DNA of 64,000 nt, taken from positions 2,852,001 through 2,916,000 of the forward strand of contig NZ_CP092106.1 of the NCBI RefSeq assembly GCF_029016485.1, given 5' to 3'. The position numbers and the translations under genes are program-made. Below the pieces are notes generated by a model. The model was not told the DNA's origin. It worked only from the letters and a program-made list of their open reading frames with translations, and ran no database searches. This document shows positions 33,847-43,632 of this stretch, piece after piece. The stretch comes from Vibrio sp. JC009. Lineage in GTDB: Bacteria > Pseudomonadota > Gammaproteobacteria > Enterobacterales > Vibrionaceae. Position 1 is the first letter of the stretch; the number at the start of each line of letters is the position of its first letter.

Positions 33847-34632
33847 CTAAGCCGGATAATGCGACACACATTTCTCCGGACTCAACTCCACTTGCAGCGT
33901 CCTTTTCTGCCCGTCCAGCTCAACCTCCAGCAGATAATAGCCGGAGTCAGATGCGGTTGATGCAAGCGGAGCATCTACCTGAAACAGGGCGCTACTCTCC
34001 TGGCTGCGCAGATCCAGCGGCATGGTTAAGGTCATGCCGTTAAATTTTACCCGGGCAGAAACAAGACCGGGAGAATAGATATGATAAGAGAGATCCACCC
34101 GGAACTCGCATCCGCCACCCTGATGCCAAATCTGCTCTGTGGAGATATAGTCCAGCCGCACATTATTCACAAAGTGCAGAAACGGCGCTTCCCAGACTCC
34201 CATCCGCTTGTCCCGCTTCTTTGGCAGAGCCAGCCCCAGCGGACAGGCAACCTCGTCCTCCAGCAAAAAGTCCTCGTCTGCTTCTAAGAAAAGGATCTCA
34301 AAGCGGTTTCTCCCCGGACGAAGGTAACGTTTAATATCCTTCCGGTAACTGAGCTGGGTTGAGTCGCAGTCAAATACCGCTTCACCGTTAATACGCACTT
34401 CAGAGAAGTAATCAATACCACCAACAATCAGGTCAATGGCAGGGTATGAGAGCATGGCGTCATCCAGTTCAATATCGTGCATCAGGTGCCACTCCTGCTC
34501 TGCAATCCCCTCTTCGCTCAGCTCAGAAGGCAAAGCCGCACTTAATGGTGCAGGAAGAAAAATATCATTTTGAGGTACGGTTAAGTCAGTAAGCGGAGAG
34601 ATTTGCCAATATCCGGCCAGTGATAGCTGCAT
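33847..34632 (-). CDS. GH2-like sugar-binding protein lacking a catalytic domain
   Basis: A 261-residue protein resembling only the N-terminal galactose-binding-like jelly-roll of family 2 glycosidases such as beta-mannosidase. The pattern LVGGIDYFSEVRINGEAVFDCDS, then YLRPGRNRFEILF, then a FVNNVRLDYISTEQIWHQGG link, reads through the first two beta domains and stops. No TIM barrel or catalytic Glu pair follows. It may be a stand-alone carbohydrate-binding protein or the remnant of a larger enzyme. No signal peptide is evident. It is convergent with the MarR-GNAT gene. Confidence 0.65.
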   Translation of the reverse strand: MQLSLAGYWQISPLTDLTVPQNDIFLPAPLSAALPSELSEEGIAEQEWHLMHDIELDDAMLSYPAIDLIVGGIDYFSEVRINGEAVFDCDSTQLSYRKDIKRYLRPGRNRFEILFLEADEDFLLEDEVACPLGLALPKKRDKRMGVWEAPFLHFVNNVRLDYISTEQIWHQGGGCEFRVDLSYHIYSPGLVSARVKFNGMTLTMPLDLRSQESSALFQVDAPLASTASDSGYYLLEVELDGQKRTLQVELSPEKCVSHYPA

Positions 34633-34744
34633 AAAATCCTGGAAGTTGTTTGATTTTGGCTATTATAAGGACAAATACAGGAATTGATCCAGATCATTTT
34701 TCAGCATTCGTGCACTGAAAAATGATCTGGTAACAACGGAGGTT

Positions 34745-36745
34745 CTAAATCTTAAACTGAGACACCAGCTCAGTCTGTTCGCTGGAAAGACTGTTCAGTG
34801 ACTCACTGTTTCGCGCCACTTCGTTGGAGTCACTATCGATATTGGTCGCCATATCTGAAATACCAACGATATTCTGTGCCACCTCTTTCGCAACAGCGCT
34901 CTGCTCTTCAGAAGCCGTCGCAATTGAGCGGCTCATATCGTTCACTTTCTTCATTGTGTCAACCATATGCTGCAAGGCTTCATAGGTCTGATTGGTCTGT
35001 TCCACCGACTGCTCAGCATGGCCGAGGTTTGACTCAACTATGGTTACTGCCTGCTTAGACTTATCCTGAAGGCTGATAATCATGGTATTGATTTCATCGG
35101 CAGACTGCTGGGTTCTGGTCGCCAGCGAACGGACTTCGTCAGCCACCACAGCAAAGCCTCTGCCGTGCTCACCGGCACGTGCCGCTTCAATTGCTGCATT
35201 CAGTGCCAGCAGGTTTGTCTGCTCAGAGATAGACTGAATTACACTTAGTATTTCACCGATTTGTTCCGACTCTGCAGACAGCCCCTGAATCACGCCGGTC
35301 GCATCTGTCAGTGACGCCTGAAGCTCAGTGACAAAGGTCAGGTTCTGCTGCATATTCTGCATATTGCTGCCGGCAAGCTGAACCACACCATCCACTTCAG
35401 TGCTGGTTTCCACTGCGTGAGAGGCCACCTCATGCACCGCATGTTCCATTTCAGTAACAGCCGTGGCGATGGAGTCGGTTTGTCTTTGCTGTTCACCGAC
35501 ATCTTTACTCATCTGTTGGCTCATCTGCTGGCTTTCTCCAGCCACACTGCTAAGCATACGTGCCGATTCCTGAACCTTAGAGATCAGGCTGGAAAGCTGG
35601 TCGGCCAGTTGATTTACATGCAGGCCAATCTGGCCAAGTTCAGAACGGAAATCGATATCAATTCTCTGGGTAAGGTCACCTTTTTCCAGCCTCATCAGGT
35701 TGCAGATAATCGCCTGCAGTGGCTTACGCACGGTAACAACCACAGTCCAGGCCACACCGATGGCGATGGCAAGTGAAACAATAACAAGTAGCAGATTCAG
35801 CCATAAAGCATCTGCTGACTCCTGCTTTGCAGTCACCACTGCCTGCTGAGATATTTCCCGGACTTTAGCGGCAAGCTCTGTTGAGTCATCAATAACCGTA
35901 TTCAGCTCCTGGGCAATTAAGCCAAGCAGTTCGCCGCTCTGATCATTCAGTCCAATAAAGAAAAGGTGACGCTGAAGCAAACCGTCAGGATTAGCAACGG
36001 CTCTTTCCAGCAGCTCGACATACACATTCAGAGTATCTTCGCTGTCAGGCATTCCCTTAATGATTCTTTCTGACTTCTCTTTAAAGCGGTCCAGATACAG
36101 AATCAGCTCGCTCTCTATTGCCTGAGCCTGCTCTTTGTTTGCGGCAGCCAGCACTTTTTGAAGGTAACTATCAGCGCCCTTACCCTGAGTGACAATATAC
36201 TCGATATCCCAGACCATCTGCTGCATCTCTTCAGACTGAGCTTCATCATAGAGATCCTGCATATCCTGCTGGAAGAAAAGCCACTCCTCCTCAAAAGCCC
36301 CCAGTTCCACCTTAGAAACATTTCTTGCCTCTATCCTTTGATCATGAAGGGCAAGGTGTTTAGCGGCATCTGCCAGAACCGCAGTCGCGCCTCCCTGAAT
36401 CTGGGTCAGTGCATCAGCGAGCTCAGGGAAAGCATCAAGCTTGCTTCGAAGTGATTCTAAGGTCTGTTCATATGAGGTTCTGGACCGGGCGAAAATACCC
36501 CGTAGCTGAGCTCGGTTATCTTCAGCCTGAGTGTTCGCATGCACCAGCATTGCACGGTTAACATTTTGCAGATGCTGCATCAGAACATTGGAGTCATCCA
36601 GCATTTCAGTTAACGTAGATGCGGTAAGCTCAAGCTGCCGGGACATCTTAAGCTGAGAGAAGTAGGAGGAAGTGCCTATCGCTATCACAAAGAGTATAAC
36701 GACAGTAAAACCCAAAATAATTCTTTGAATTAAAGAAAGGTACAT
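34745..36745 (-). CDS. Methyl-accepting chemotaxis protein
   Basis: A 666-residue chemoreceptor. TM1 is at about residues 9-30 and TM2 at about 315-338. Between them lies a long, all-helical periplasmic sensor of about 285 residues, close in size to the helical bimodular (HBM) type; the ligand is unknown. A HAMP domain (about 339-392) follows, and the cytoplasmic signalling hairpin tip is intact (QTNLLALNAAIEAARAGEHG near 505-524 and GFAVVADEVRSLA). The C-terminus ends in LVSQFKI without an NWETF-type pentapeptide, so methylation probably relies on other receptors. Single gene, in own transcription unit. Confidence 0.92.
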   Translation of the reverse strand: MYLSLIQRIILGFTVVILFVIAIGTSSYFSQLKMSRQLELTASTLTEMLDDSNVLMQHLQNVNRAMLVHANTQAEDNRAQLRGIFARSRTSYEQTLESLRSKLDAFPELADALTQIQGGATAVLADAAKHLALHDQRIEARNVSKVELGAFEEEWLFFQQDMQDLYDEAQSEEMQQMVWDIEYIVTQGKGADSYLQKVLAAANKEQAQAIESELILYLDRFKEKSERIIKGMPDSEDTLNVYVELLERAVANPDGLLQRHLFFIGLNDQSGELLGLIAQELNTVIDDSTELAAKVREISQQAVVTAKQESADALWLNLLLVIVSLAIAIGVAWTVVVTVRKPLQAIICNLMRLEKGDLTQRIDIDFRSELGQIGLHVNQLADQLSSLISKVQESARMLSSVAGESQQMSQQMSKDVGEQQRQTDSIATAVTEMEHAVHEVASHAVETSTEVDGVVQLAGSNMQNMQQNLTFVTELQASLTDATGVIQGLSAESEQIGEILSVIQSISEQTNLLALNAAIEAARAGEHGRGFAVVADEVRSLATRTQQSADEINTMIISLQDKSKQAVTIVESNLGHAEQSVEQTNQTYEALQHMVDTMKKVNDMSRSIATASEEQSAVAKEVAQNIVGISDMATNIDSDSNEVARNSESLNSLSSEQTELVSQFKI

Positions 36746-36933
36746 TTTTACCTCAATAAGGTTCAGTGCAAAACAGGCCCTAATATATAGAACCCACCAA
36801 CTTGAAAAAGAAGCCCTACTGACAGTTTAGAAAAAGATCTAAGTTTTAATATAAGTTTTTACTAAAGATCTTAGCTACAAAGTACAAATGTACCAGATTG
36901 ATATTAAAGATTGATTAACACACGAGTTATAGT

Positions 36934-37356
36934 TTACTCACTTAAATCTTCGTCATCACCTTCTTCATCGTAGATAGCGTCCTCACCCTCATAGTAGGTG
37001 CCCCAGCCATCGTAGATAATGTCGTACTTTTCAGCCAGATGAACCAGCTTTTCAACCTGTGCATCAATCACCTCAGCATTCAGTGCTGACTCCATAGTGG
37101 CATCACAGCACAAAAACTTATTACCGTCTTCATCCTCTGTTTCTTCTGCTTCAAGCACTTCAAAGCCCATTTTGAAAGCTTCAACCACAGCTTTTTCCAG
37201 AGTTTCAAAATCTTCAGCAAACAGGTGATGCTCAATTTCGTACAGAGAGTCTGGATCACTACCATCTTCTAAAAGAGCCGCGATAATTTCTCGGGTATCC
37301 TCTTTTTGAATTGCAATGAGTTCTTCAACAGATAGGTATTCATCTTCGTGAGACAT
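36934..37356 (-). CDS. rraB: Ribonuclease E inhibitor RraB
   Basis: A 140-residue, very acidic protein matching RraB (YjgD), which binds RNase E and alters degradosome composition and mRNA decay. The N-terminus ([40 protein letters not shown] pattern) and the [16 protein letters not shown] core are typical, with a strongly acidic C-terminal tail. Lies divergent from the arginine deiminase genes, the same neighbour relation as in E. coli, where rraB is next to argF/argI. Confidence 0.9.
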   Translation of the reverse strand: MSHEDEYLSVEELIAIQKEDTREIIAALLEDGSDPDSLYEIEHHLFAEDFETLEKAVVEAFKMGFEVLEAEETEDEDGNKFLCCDATMESALNAEVIDAQVEKLVHLAEKYDIIYDGWGTYYEGEDAIYDEEGDDEDLSE

Positions 37357-37577
37357 TTTTGTGCTCCAGATAGTTAGCTAGGAAAGAATGTTTAACTCGC
37401 GGTGAAATATCGCATGGATCGCAGAGAAAAGCCACCTGCAAACGGGATAATCATTGCTGTTTCAGCATCCAACAAGATAATTTCAGATTTTCAGCATATG
37501 ATAATAGCTTCTATGCTTGATAAACGACTTCATACTTGTCATAAAGAATGTATGGAACAGAGATGTAAGGAAACAAA

Positions 37578-38798
37578 ATGGGTAAGTTATACGTAGGTTC
37601 TGAGGTAGGTCAGCTAAGAAGAGTTCTTCTGCACCGGCCTGAACGGGCACTTACGCACCTCACTCCCTCAAACTGTCAGGAGCTGCTTTTTGATGATGTG
37701 CTTGCCGTTGAAGCGGCCGGAGAAGAGCACGATATTTTCGCCCAGACGTTAAGAGAGCAAAACGTCGAAGTATTGCTTCTGCATGATCTACTGGTGGAAA
37801 CCATTGCCATTCCGCAGGCAAAAGAGTGGCTGCTTAAAAACCAGATCTCTGATTTTCGCTTTGGCCCTACCTTTGCAAAAGAGCTGCAACAATACCTGGG
37901 AGAGATGGATAACGAGCAACTGGCCAGTATTTTACTGGGTGGCCTTGCCTATTCTGAGCTGCCGATTCAGTCCTCATCGATGCAGCCTAAAATGCACCGC
38001 CCGCTGGACTTTGTCATTGAGCCTCTGCCAAACCATCTCTTTACCCGTGATACCTCCTGCTGGGTGTACGGCGGTGTTTCACTCAATCCGATGATGAAAG
38101 AAGCACGCCAGAGAGAAACTAACCACCTGAGAGCCATTTACCGCTGGCATCCGGTCTTCGCCGGTTCAGAGTTTATCAAGTACTTCGGTAACGAAGATCT
38201 TCACTACGACAACGCCAATATTGAGGGCGGTGATGTACTGGTGATTGGTAAAGGTGCCGTACTGATTGGAATGTCTGAACGGACTTCTCCTCAGGGTGTG
38301 GAAAATCTGGCAGCCAACCTTTTCAGAACCGGGCAGGCAACACAGGTTATCGCCCTTAACCTGCCAAAGCACCGCTCCTGTATGCACCTTGATACGGTCA
38401 TGACGCATATCGATACCGATACTTTCTCGGTCTACCCTGAGATCATCCGCAATGATCTGGAAACCTGGCACCTGACACCAAAAGCGAACGGTGATATCAA
38501 TGCGCAGCAACTGTCGGGCTATATTCCGGCTCTGGAGTCGGCTCTGGGAGTCGATCAGTTAAAACTAATCACCACCGGCGGAGACAGCTATGAAGCGGAA
38601 CGTGAGCAGTGGAACGATGCCAACAATGTGCTGACAGTGAAACCCGGCGTTGTGATTGGGTACGAGCGTAATGTGTACACCAACGAAAAGTATGACAAAG
38701 CCGGCATTAAGGTTCTGACCATTCCCGGAAACGAACTGGGCCGCGGACGGGGTGGTGCCCGCTGTATGAGTTGCCCGATAGAGAGAGACGGAATTTAA
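37578..38798 (+). CDS. arcA: Arginine deiminase (copy 1)
   Basis: Hydrolyses arginine to citrulline and ammonia, the first ADI step; the pathway yields ATP without oxygen and raises pH. The 406-residue sequence is full length with all motifs: LLHRPERAL (about 18-26), [12 protein letters not shown] (about 157-168, active site), MHLDTVMTH (about 276-284) and the C-terminal catalytic Cys in GARCMSCP (Cys 396). It closely resembles the second copy at 41362. AAGGAAACAA upstream serves as SD. Unlike typical arc operons the antiporter gene separates the two copies, and copy 1 has its own terminator. Confidence 0.95.
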   Translation: MGKLYVGSEVGQLRRVLLHRPERALTHLTPSNCQELLFDDVLAVEAAGEEHDIFAQTLREQNVEVLLLHDLLVETIAIPQAKEWLLKNQISDFRFGPTFAKELQQYLGEMDNEQLASILLGGLAYSELPIQSSSMQPKMHRPLDFVIEPLPNHLFTRDTSCWVYGGVSLNPMMKEARQRETNHLRAIYRWHPVFAGSEFIKYFGNEDLHYDNANIEGGDVLVIGKGAVLIGMSERTSPQGVENLAANLFRTGQATQVIALNLPKHRSCMHLDTVMTHIDTDTFSVYPEIIRNDLETWHLTPKANGDINAQQLSGYIPALESALGVDQLKLITTGGDSYEAEREQWNDANNVLTVKPGVVIGYERNVYTNEKYDKAGIKVLTIPGNELGRGRGGARCMSCPIERDGI

Positions 38799-38826
38799 AG
38801 CCACAAATATTTACAAGCCAATTAAT

Positions 38827-38863
38827 AAGCCACTGTTATGTTTTTATATTGCAGTGGCTTTTT
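38827..38863 (+). terminator. arcA copy 1 terminator
   Basis: AAGCCACTG (38827-38835) pairs with CAGTGGCTT (38852-38860) around a 16-nt AT loop, followed by Ts. Ends the copy 1 transcript before the antiporter gene. Confidence 0.85.
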
Positions 38864-39320
38864 ATATTTAGATCCGGTTCTAACTTTAGATAATTTGTCA
38901 CTTCTGTTTTTGCTCTGAATAAAATGAATATTTTTCCAAAAATATTCATATAGCAGGGAATCAGATTGAAACTTATTCTCTATGATACGCATAAATATTG
39001 GCACTAGCTTTCTCTTTTTCCTAAGAATACTTAGCTAAATTATATTCAAACCGGGAAACATTGAATAAAACCCGAAAATTTAACCAGATAAAATTCAAGC
39101 ATAGCAACCCAAATAAAGTGATATTTAAATCAAAGCAGATTATCAGGTCGTCAGAATACCCTACACTAAACCAAAAATATTGTGATAATCAGCAAGGTTA
39201 ACTCCACCTCTCCTCCCTAATATAAATACCAATTTACTCACCACCTTTAACGCTGAAACTATTTTTGGCGCGGTATTTCACAACCAGATTTTGCCCGAAT
39301 TTGGCTGTAAGGAGAAAGCT
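38864..39320. promoter_or_regulatory. AT-rich intergenic region upstream of arcD
   Basis: No gene seen; likely the control region of the antiporter. It contains ATGAATATTTTT-CC-AAAAATATTCAT (38924-38949), a perfect 12-bp-arm palindrome with TGAAT/ATTCA ends as in ArgR boxes but wider spacing. No clear FNR or CRP site found by eye. Confidence 0.45.
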
Positions 39321-40766
39321 ATGACAACGGAAACAGTAAAACAGGAAGGTAAAGGCGGATTCTTTTCCAACTTTAAATTTCCTTCTGCATACACCATTCT
39401 TTTCGTACTGATTGCTATTGTAGCCATGCTGACCTGGATTGTTCCTGCAGGTCAGTATGACAGACAGATGAACGAAGAATTAGGCAAAGAGGTCCCGGTA
39501 GCGGGAACCTATAAGCCGGTGGAAAGTAATCCGCAGGGAGTCGTCGATGTACTTATGGCGCCCATTGACGGCTTTTACGACCACAACTCTTACGAAGCAG
39601 CGGCGATAGATGTCTCGCTGTTTATCCTGATTATCGGCGGCTTTCTTGGCCTGGTAACGAAAACCGGTGCAATAGATGCTGGCATAGAAAGGGTGACCCA
39701 GAGACTGGAAGGCAGGGAAGAACTTATGATTCCCATCCTTATGGCTCTGTTTGCCACCGGGGGAACCGTATACGGAATGGCAGAAGAATCTCTGCCCTTC
39801 TATACCCTGCTTGTACCGGTAATGATGGCGGCCCGCTTTGACCCTGTTGTCGCAGCGGCGACCGTACTGCTTGGTGCTGGCATTGGCACTCTTGGCTCCA
39901 CCATTAACCCATTCGCTACCGTTATCGCCGCCAATGCCGCAGGTATTCCCTTTACCGACGGTATGGTGCTGCGCATTGTGATTCTGGTAGTCGGCTGGAT
40001 GTTATGTGTTGGCTATGTCATGCGATACGCTAAGATGGTCAGAGCCGACCAGACAAAATCTATCGTCTACGATAAGTACGAGGAAAACAAAGCGCACTTC
40101 CTGGGTAATAAAACCGGAGAATCACTTGAGTTTACAGCTACCCGCAAAATCATTCTGGCTCTGTTTGCCGTGGCATTCGGAATTATGATTTACGGTGTTG
40201 CTGTTGCCGGATGGTGGATGGCCGAAATATCAGCTCTATTTCTGGGTGCCACTATTATTATCGGGCTGGTTGCCCGTATGAGTGAAGAGGAGTTCACCGG
40301 CAGCTTTATTGAAGGCGCGCGTGACCTGCTGGGCGTTGCACTTATTATCGGCATTGCCCGGGGCATCGTTGTGGTAATGGACCGGGGCATGATCACAGAT
40401 ACCATTCTGAACTCCGCAGAGCATATCGTTTCCGGCCTTTCATCGGTGATGTTTATTAATGTGATGTACTGGCTGGAGATCCTGCTTTCTTTCCTTGTAC
40501 CTTCCTCTTCCGGACTGGCAGTACTGACCATGCCAATCATGGCACCACTAGCTGACTTTGCCAATGTAGGGCGGGATCTGGTGGTCACCGCATATCAGTC
40601 TGCATCTGGCGTGGTGAACCTGATCACACCAACCTCAGCCGTGGTTATGGGGGGCCTTGCGATTGCAAGAGTCCCTTATGTCCGCTGGTTAAAATGGGTA
40701 GCGCCACTACTGGGGATTTTGACCGTTCTGATTATGGTATTACTAAGTATCGGTGCGGTTATGTAA
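39321..40766 (+). CDS. arcD: YfcC/ArcD-type putative arginine-ornithine antiporter
   Basis: A 481-residue inner-membrane transporter with about 12 hydrophobic segments and the YfcC family signatures (TWIVPAGQYDR, GTVYGMAEESLPFY, PSSSGLAVLTMPIMAPLAD, YQSASGVVNLITPTSAVVMGGL). In several bacteria YfcC members serve as ArcD, exchanging arginine for ornithine; its place between two arginine deiminase genes supports that job here, while the family also contains other carboxylate and peptide carriers. AAGGAGAAAGCT precedes the ATG at 39321, ten codons inside the longer ORF. It ends in a separate strong terminator. Confidence 0.8.
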   Translation: MTTETVKQEGKGGFFSNFKFPSAYTILFVLIAIVAMLTWIVPAGQYDRQMNEELGKEVPVAGTYKPVESNPQGVVDVLMAPIDGFYDHNSYEAAAIDVSLFILIIGGFLGLVTKTGAIDAGIERVTQRLEGREELMIPILMALFATGGTVYGMAEESLPFYTLLVPVMMAARFDPVVAAATVLLGAGIGTLGSTINPFATVIAANAAGIPFTDGMVLRIVILVVGWMLCVGYVMRYAKMVRADQTKSIVYDKYEENKAHFLGNKTGESLEFTATRKIILALFAVAFGIMIYGVAVAGWWMAEISALFLGATIIIGLVARMSEEEFTGSFIEGARDLLGVALIIGIARGIVVVMDRGMITDTILNSAEHIVSGLSSVMFINVMYWLEILLSFLVPSSSGLAVLTMPIMAPLADFANVGRDLVVTAYQSASGVVNLITPTSAVVMGGLAIARVPYVRWLKWVAPLLGILTVLIMVLLSIGAVM

Positions 40767-40794
40767 TATAAACGCCAGTTCAATTTTTATATGC

Positions 40795-40817
40795 GGCTGC
40801 CTGCGGGCAGCCTTTTT
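40795..40817 (+). terminator. arcD terminator
   Basis: GGCTGCC (40795-40801) pairs with GGCAGCC (40806-40812), loop of 4, then TTTTT. Confidence 0.9.
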
Positions 40818-41361
40818 GCATTTACAGCATTTTAGTTATTTTAAATAGAAAGTGCATATTATTGCAGTTAAACCTTCAATTGTTTCAGCATTTATAAAAT
40901 ATCTTCTGTTAAATTCAACCTTAACGATAGAAGCCGTAATTAAAATATTTTTTAGGACTCAAGTCAAAAAAGTAAAAACTAAATAAAACATAAACCATAT
41001 AAAACAGAAGAAACAAACAATATAAACCCAGATTAAATGCATAATCTTATCCTGCATGAATAAACCCATATTGAATATTGTTCCTCAAATAGTTATTCAG
41101 AACATAAAAATCAACCTCTTAGCCAGATAAGAACAAGCAAAACATGCATAATAATTCCTAAACCTATTCTTTCTTATTGAGAATAAAAAACCAATGAACT
41201 CAAAAATACAAGCATAAATAACTCTGTGACAATGCTCTAAACAAGTATTCAGCCAATACGTAAAAATAAATTTATCGCGAAACAGAAAAAAGAAATTTCT
41301 ATTTTTAATATTTTCAATAGTAACCAGACTAAAAGTTTGGCTGGATATAGAGAGACTGTAT
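40818..41361. promoter_or_regulatory. AT-rich region upstream of arcA copy 2
   Basis: About 540 nt without a gene. CAAATAGTTATTCA at 41086-41099 shares AATAGTTATTCA with the ArgR-box-like site before argF (43514-43527) and is a candidate ArgR site (8 of 10 half-site positions). Strong AT bias and no RNA gene seen. Confidence 0.45.
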
Positions 41362-42582
41362 ATGAGTAAGTTCTATGTTGGTTCAGAAATAGGCCAGTTA
41401 CGCAGAGTTCTGCTTCATCGTCCTGAAAGAGCCTTAAATCATCTGACACCATCTAATTGCCACGATCTGTTATTTGATGATGTGCTAGCGGTAGAGCAGG
41501 CAGGCAAAGAACACGATGTTTTTTCTGAGACCTTAAGGAGTCAGGGAGTAGAAGTTTTAATGCTTCAGGATCTTCTGGCTGAAACCCTGGCGGTTCCGGA
41601 AGCGAAAGAGTGGCTGCTTAACACTCAGATTTCAGAATACCGTTTCGGTACAAGATTCGCCAATGATGTACGCAACTTTCTCGGTGATCAAAGTAATCAG
41701 GAGCTGGCTTCGATTCTTCTTGGTGGCCTGAGCTACGGCGATATGCCTCTGCCTTCATCTTCTATGATGCGCAGTATCCACGACAAAAACGATTTTATTA
41801 TCAAGCCACTGCCGAACCATCTGTTTACCCGCGACACTTCCTGCTGGGTTTATGGTGGCGTTTCTATCAACCCAATGGCGAAAAGAGCCCGCCAGAGAGA
41901 GACAAACCACCTGAAAGCCATCTACCGCTGGCATCCTGATTTTGCAGGGCAGGACTTTATAAAATACTTCGGCGATGAAGAGCGTAATTACGACTACTCC
42001 ACCATCGAAGGCGGTGATGTGTTAGTGATCGGTAAAGGCAGTGTGCTAATCGGCATGTCTGAACGCACAACCCCGCAGGGTGTTGAACAACTGGCATCCA
42101 GCCTGTTTAAACATGGTCAGGCTCAGCAGGTGATTGCCATTGAACTGCCAAAACACCGCTCCTGCATGCATCTGGATACGGTAATGACGCATATGCGTGA
42201 AGATACTTTCTCTGTCTATCCTGAGGTGATGAGAAAAGACGTCAAGTGCTGGAGCCTCTCCGGAGACGAGTCCGGACAGGTCAACGTTAAACAAGAGGGC
42301 TACTTCGTTAGCGCAATAGAAAAGGCGCTGGGTGTCGGCCAGCTGAACCTGATTACCACAGGTGGCGATACCTTTGAAGCTGAGCGGGAGCAGTGGAACG
42401 ATGCCAACAACGTACTGACCGTCAGACCTGGCGTAGTTGTCGGCTATGAACGCAACGTCTACACCAATGAGAAATACGATAAGGCCGGTATTGAAGTGCT
42501 GCCTATTCCGGGCGATGAGCTGGGACGCGGCCGTGGCGGTGCACGCTGCATGAGCTGCCCTATTGAACGTGACGGCATTTAA
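41362..42582 (+). CDS. arcA: Arginine deiminase (copy 2)
   Basis: The second full-length 406-residue arginine deiminase. Its motifs are the same as in copy 1, including [21 protein letters not shown] and the catalytic GARCMSCP. The two copies align over their full length without gaps that I can see, differing mostly in residues 100-130 and 290-315, so this is a lineage duplication rather than a recent tandem copy. It is followed by arcC after 18 nt with its own AAGGAG, so this copy is the one in the arc operon proper. Confidence 0.95.
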   Translation: MSKFYVGSEIGQLRRVLLHRPERALNHLTPSNCHDLLFDDVLAVEQAGKEHDVFSETLRSQGVEVLMLQDLLAETLAVPEAKEWLLNTQISEYRFGTRFANDVRNFLGDQSNQELASILLGGLSYGDMPLPSSSMMRSIHDKNDFIIKPLPNHLFTRDTSCWVYGGVSINPMAKRARQRETNHLKAIYRWHPDFAGQDFIKYFGDEERNYDYSTIEGGDVLVIGKGSVLIGMSERTTPQGVEQLASSLFKHGQAQQVIAIELPKHRSCMHLDTVMTHMREDTFSVYPEVMRKDVKCWSLSGDESGQVNVKQEGYFVSAIEKALGVGQLNLITTGGDTFEAEREQWNDANNVLTVRPGVVVGYERNVYTNEKYDKAGIEVLPIPGDELGRGRGGARCMSCPIERDGI

Positions 42583-42600
42583 TAAGGAGAAGGTAACATA

Positions 42601-43512
42601 ATGACAAAACAAACGGTTGTAGTGGCACTCGGCGGCAACGCCCTGCTGCGCAGAGCTGAACCTCTGGAAGCGGAAACCCAGCGCCAGAATATCGCTGTCG
42701 CAGCAAAAACCATTGCCGGTATCGCTAAGGAGTACAATGTGGTACTTGTGCATGGCAACGGTCCTCAGGTCGGCCTTCTTGCACTTCAGGGGCTGGAATA
42801 TAAAAAAGTCAGCCCCTACCCGCTGGATGTGCTCGGTTCAGAAACACAGGGCATGATTGGCTATATGCTGATGCAGGAGTTAAAAAACATTCTGCCGGAG
42901 CAGGAAGTGACCTGCATGCTTACCCAGATGACGGTCGACCCCAAAGATCCGGCTTTCGCTGATCCGACAAAGCCGATTGGCCCGGTATATTGTGAGGCTG
43001 AAGCCCGTGAAATGGCGGAAAAATATCACTGGACGGTTAAGCCAGACGGTCAGCACTACCGGCGTGTGGTTCCCAGCCCGCTTCCCACGGGAATTGTCGA
43101 GCATGAAGCCATCACTTCACTAATCAGCCAGGAACATCTGGTGATCTGCACCGGCGGTGGCGGTATCCCGGTAAAAGTTGAAGAGGGTAAGCTTACCGGT
43201 GTTGAGGCTGTGATTGATAAAGATATGTCTGCGGCATTTCTGGCAAAACAGCTGGCAGCAGATGCGCTTTTAATTCTCACTGATGCTGACGCCGTTTATC
43301 TTGACTGGGGCAAACCGACCCAGGAAGCATTAAGTAAAACCACGCCGGCAGAGCTGAGCAAATTTGAATTTGATGCCGGTTCCATGGGACCGAAAATCGA
43401 TGCATCCTGTGAGTTTATTAAATCAGGCGGAAAACTGGTGGGTATTGGCTCTCTTGAAGATGGTTTACGCATCTTAAAAGGTGAAGCCGGAACAAATATT
43501 ATTGCAAAATAA
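42601..43512 (+). CDS. arcC: Carbamate kinase
   Basis: Transfers phosphate from carbamoyl phosphate to ADP, the ATP-producing last step of the arginine deiminase pathway. The 303-residue sequence has the amino-acid-kinase signatures: VALGGNALL (about 8-16), HGNGPQVG (about 51-58), a CTGGGGIPV loop (about 182-190) and TDADAVY (about 227-233). It is 18 nt after arcA copy 2 and 120 nt before the ornithine carbamoyltransferase gene, which supplies the carbamoyl phosphate in the catabolic direction. Confidence 0.96.
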   Translation: MTKQTVVVALGGNALLRRAEPLEAETQRQNIAVAAKTIAGIAKEYNVVLVHGNGPQVGLLALQGLEYKKVSPYPLDVLGSETQGMIGYMLMQELKNILPEQEVTCMLTQMTVDPKDPAFADPTKPIGPVYCEAEAREMAEKYHWTVKPDGQHYRRVVPSPLPTGIVEHEAITSLISQEHLVICTGGGGIPVKVEEGKLTGVEAVIDKDMSAAFLAKQLAADALLILTDADAVYLDWGKPTQEALSKTTPAELSKFEFDAGSMGPKIDASCEFIKSGGKLVGIGSLEDGLRILKGEAGTNIIAK

Positions 43513-43529
43513 CAGAATAGTTATTCACT
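43512..43529 (+). promoter_or_regulatory. Candidate ArgR box before argF/arcB
   Basis: AGAAT-AGTT-ATTCA matches the E. coli ARG half-site consensus (TGAAT-N4-ATTCA) at 9 of 10 positions. It begins at the arcC stop codon, about 100 nt upstream of the carbamoyltransferase start. An ArgR family gene is present at 46686. Confidence 0.5.
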
Positions 43530-43632
43530 TTTGTTCAATAATAAGTTAAACATATGGTTATGGCCCGGGCTTTGGCAACTATACTTTGAAAAACTGACCC
43601 GAGGCAAAAGAATTTTATAAGAGGAAACTGAT

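Noticed and set aside
38864..39320. FNR site upstream of arcD (GTGATATTTAAATCAA)
   Set aside because: Half-sites are separated by six instead of four bases and one mismatches, so it does not fit an FNR box.
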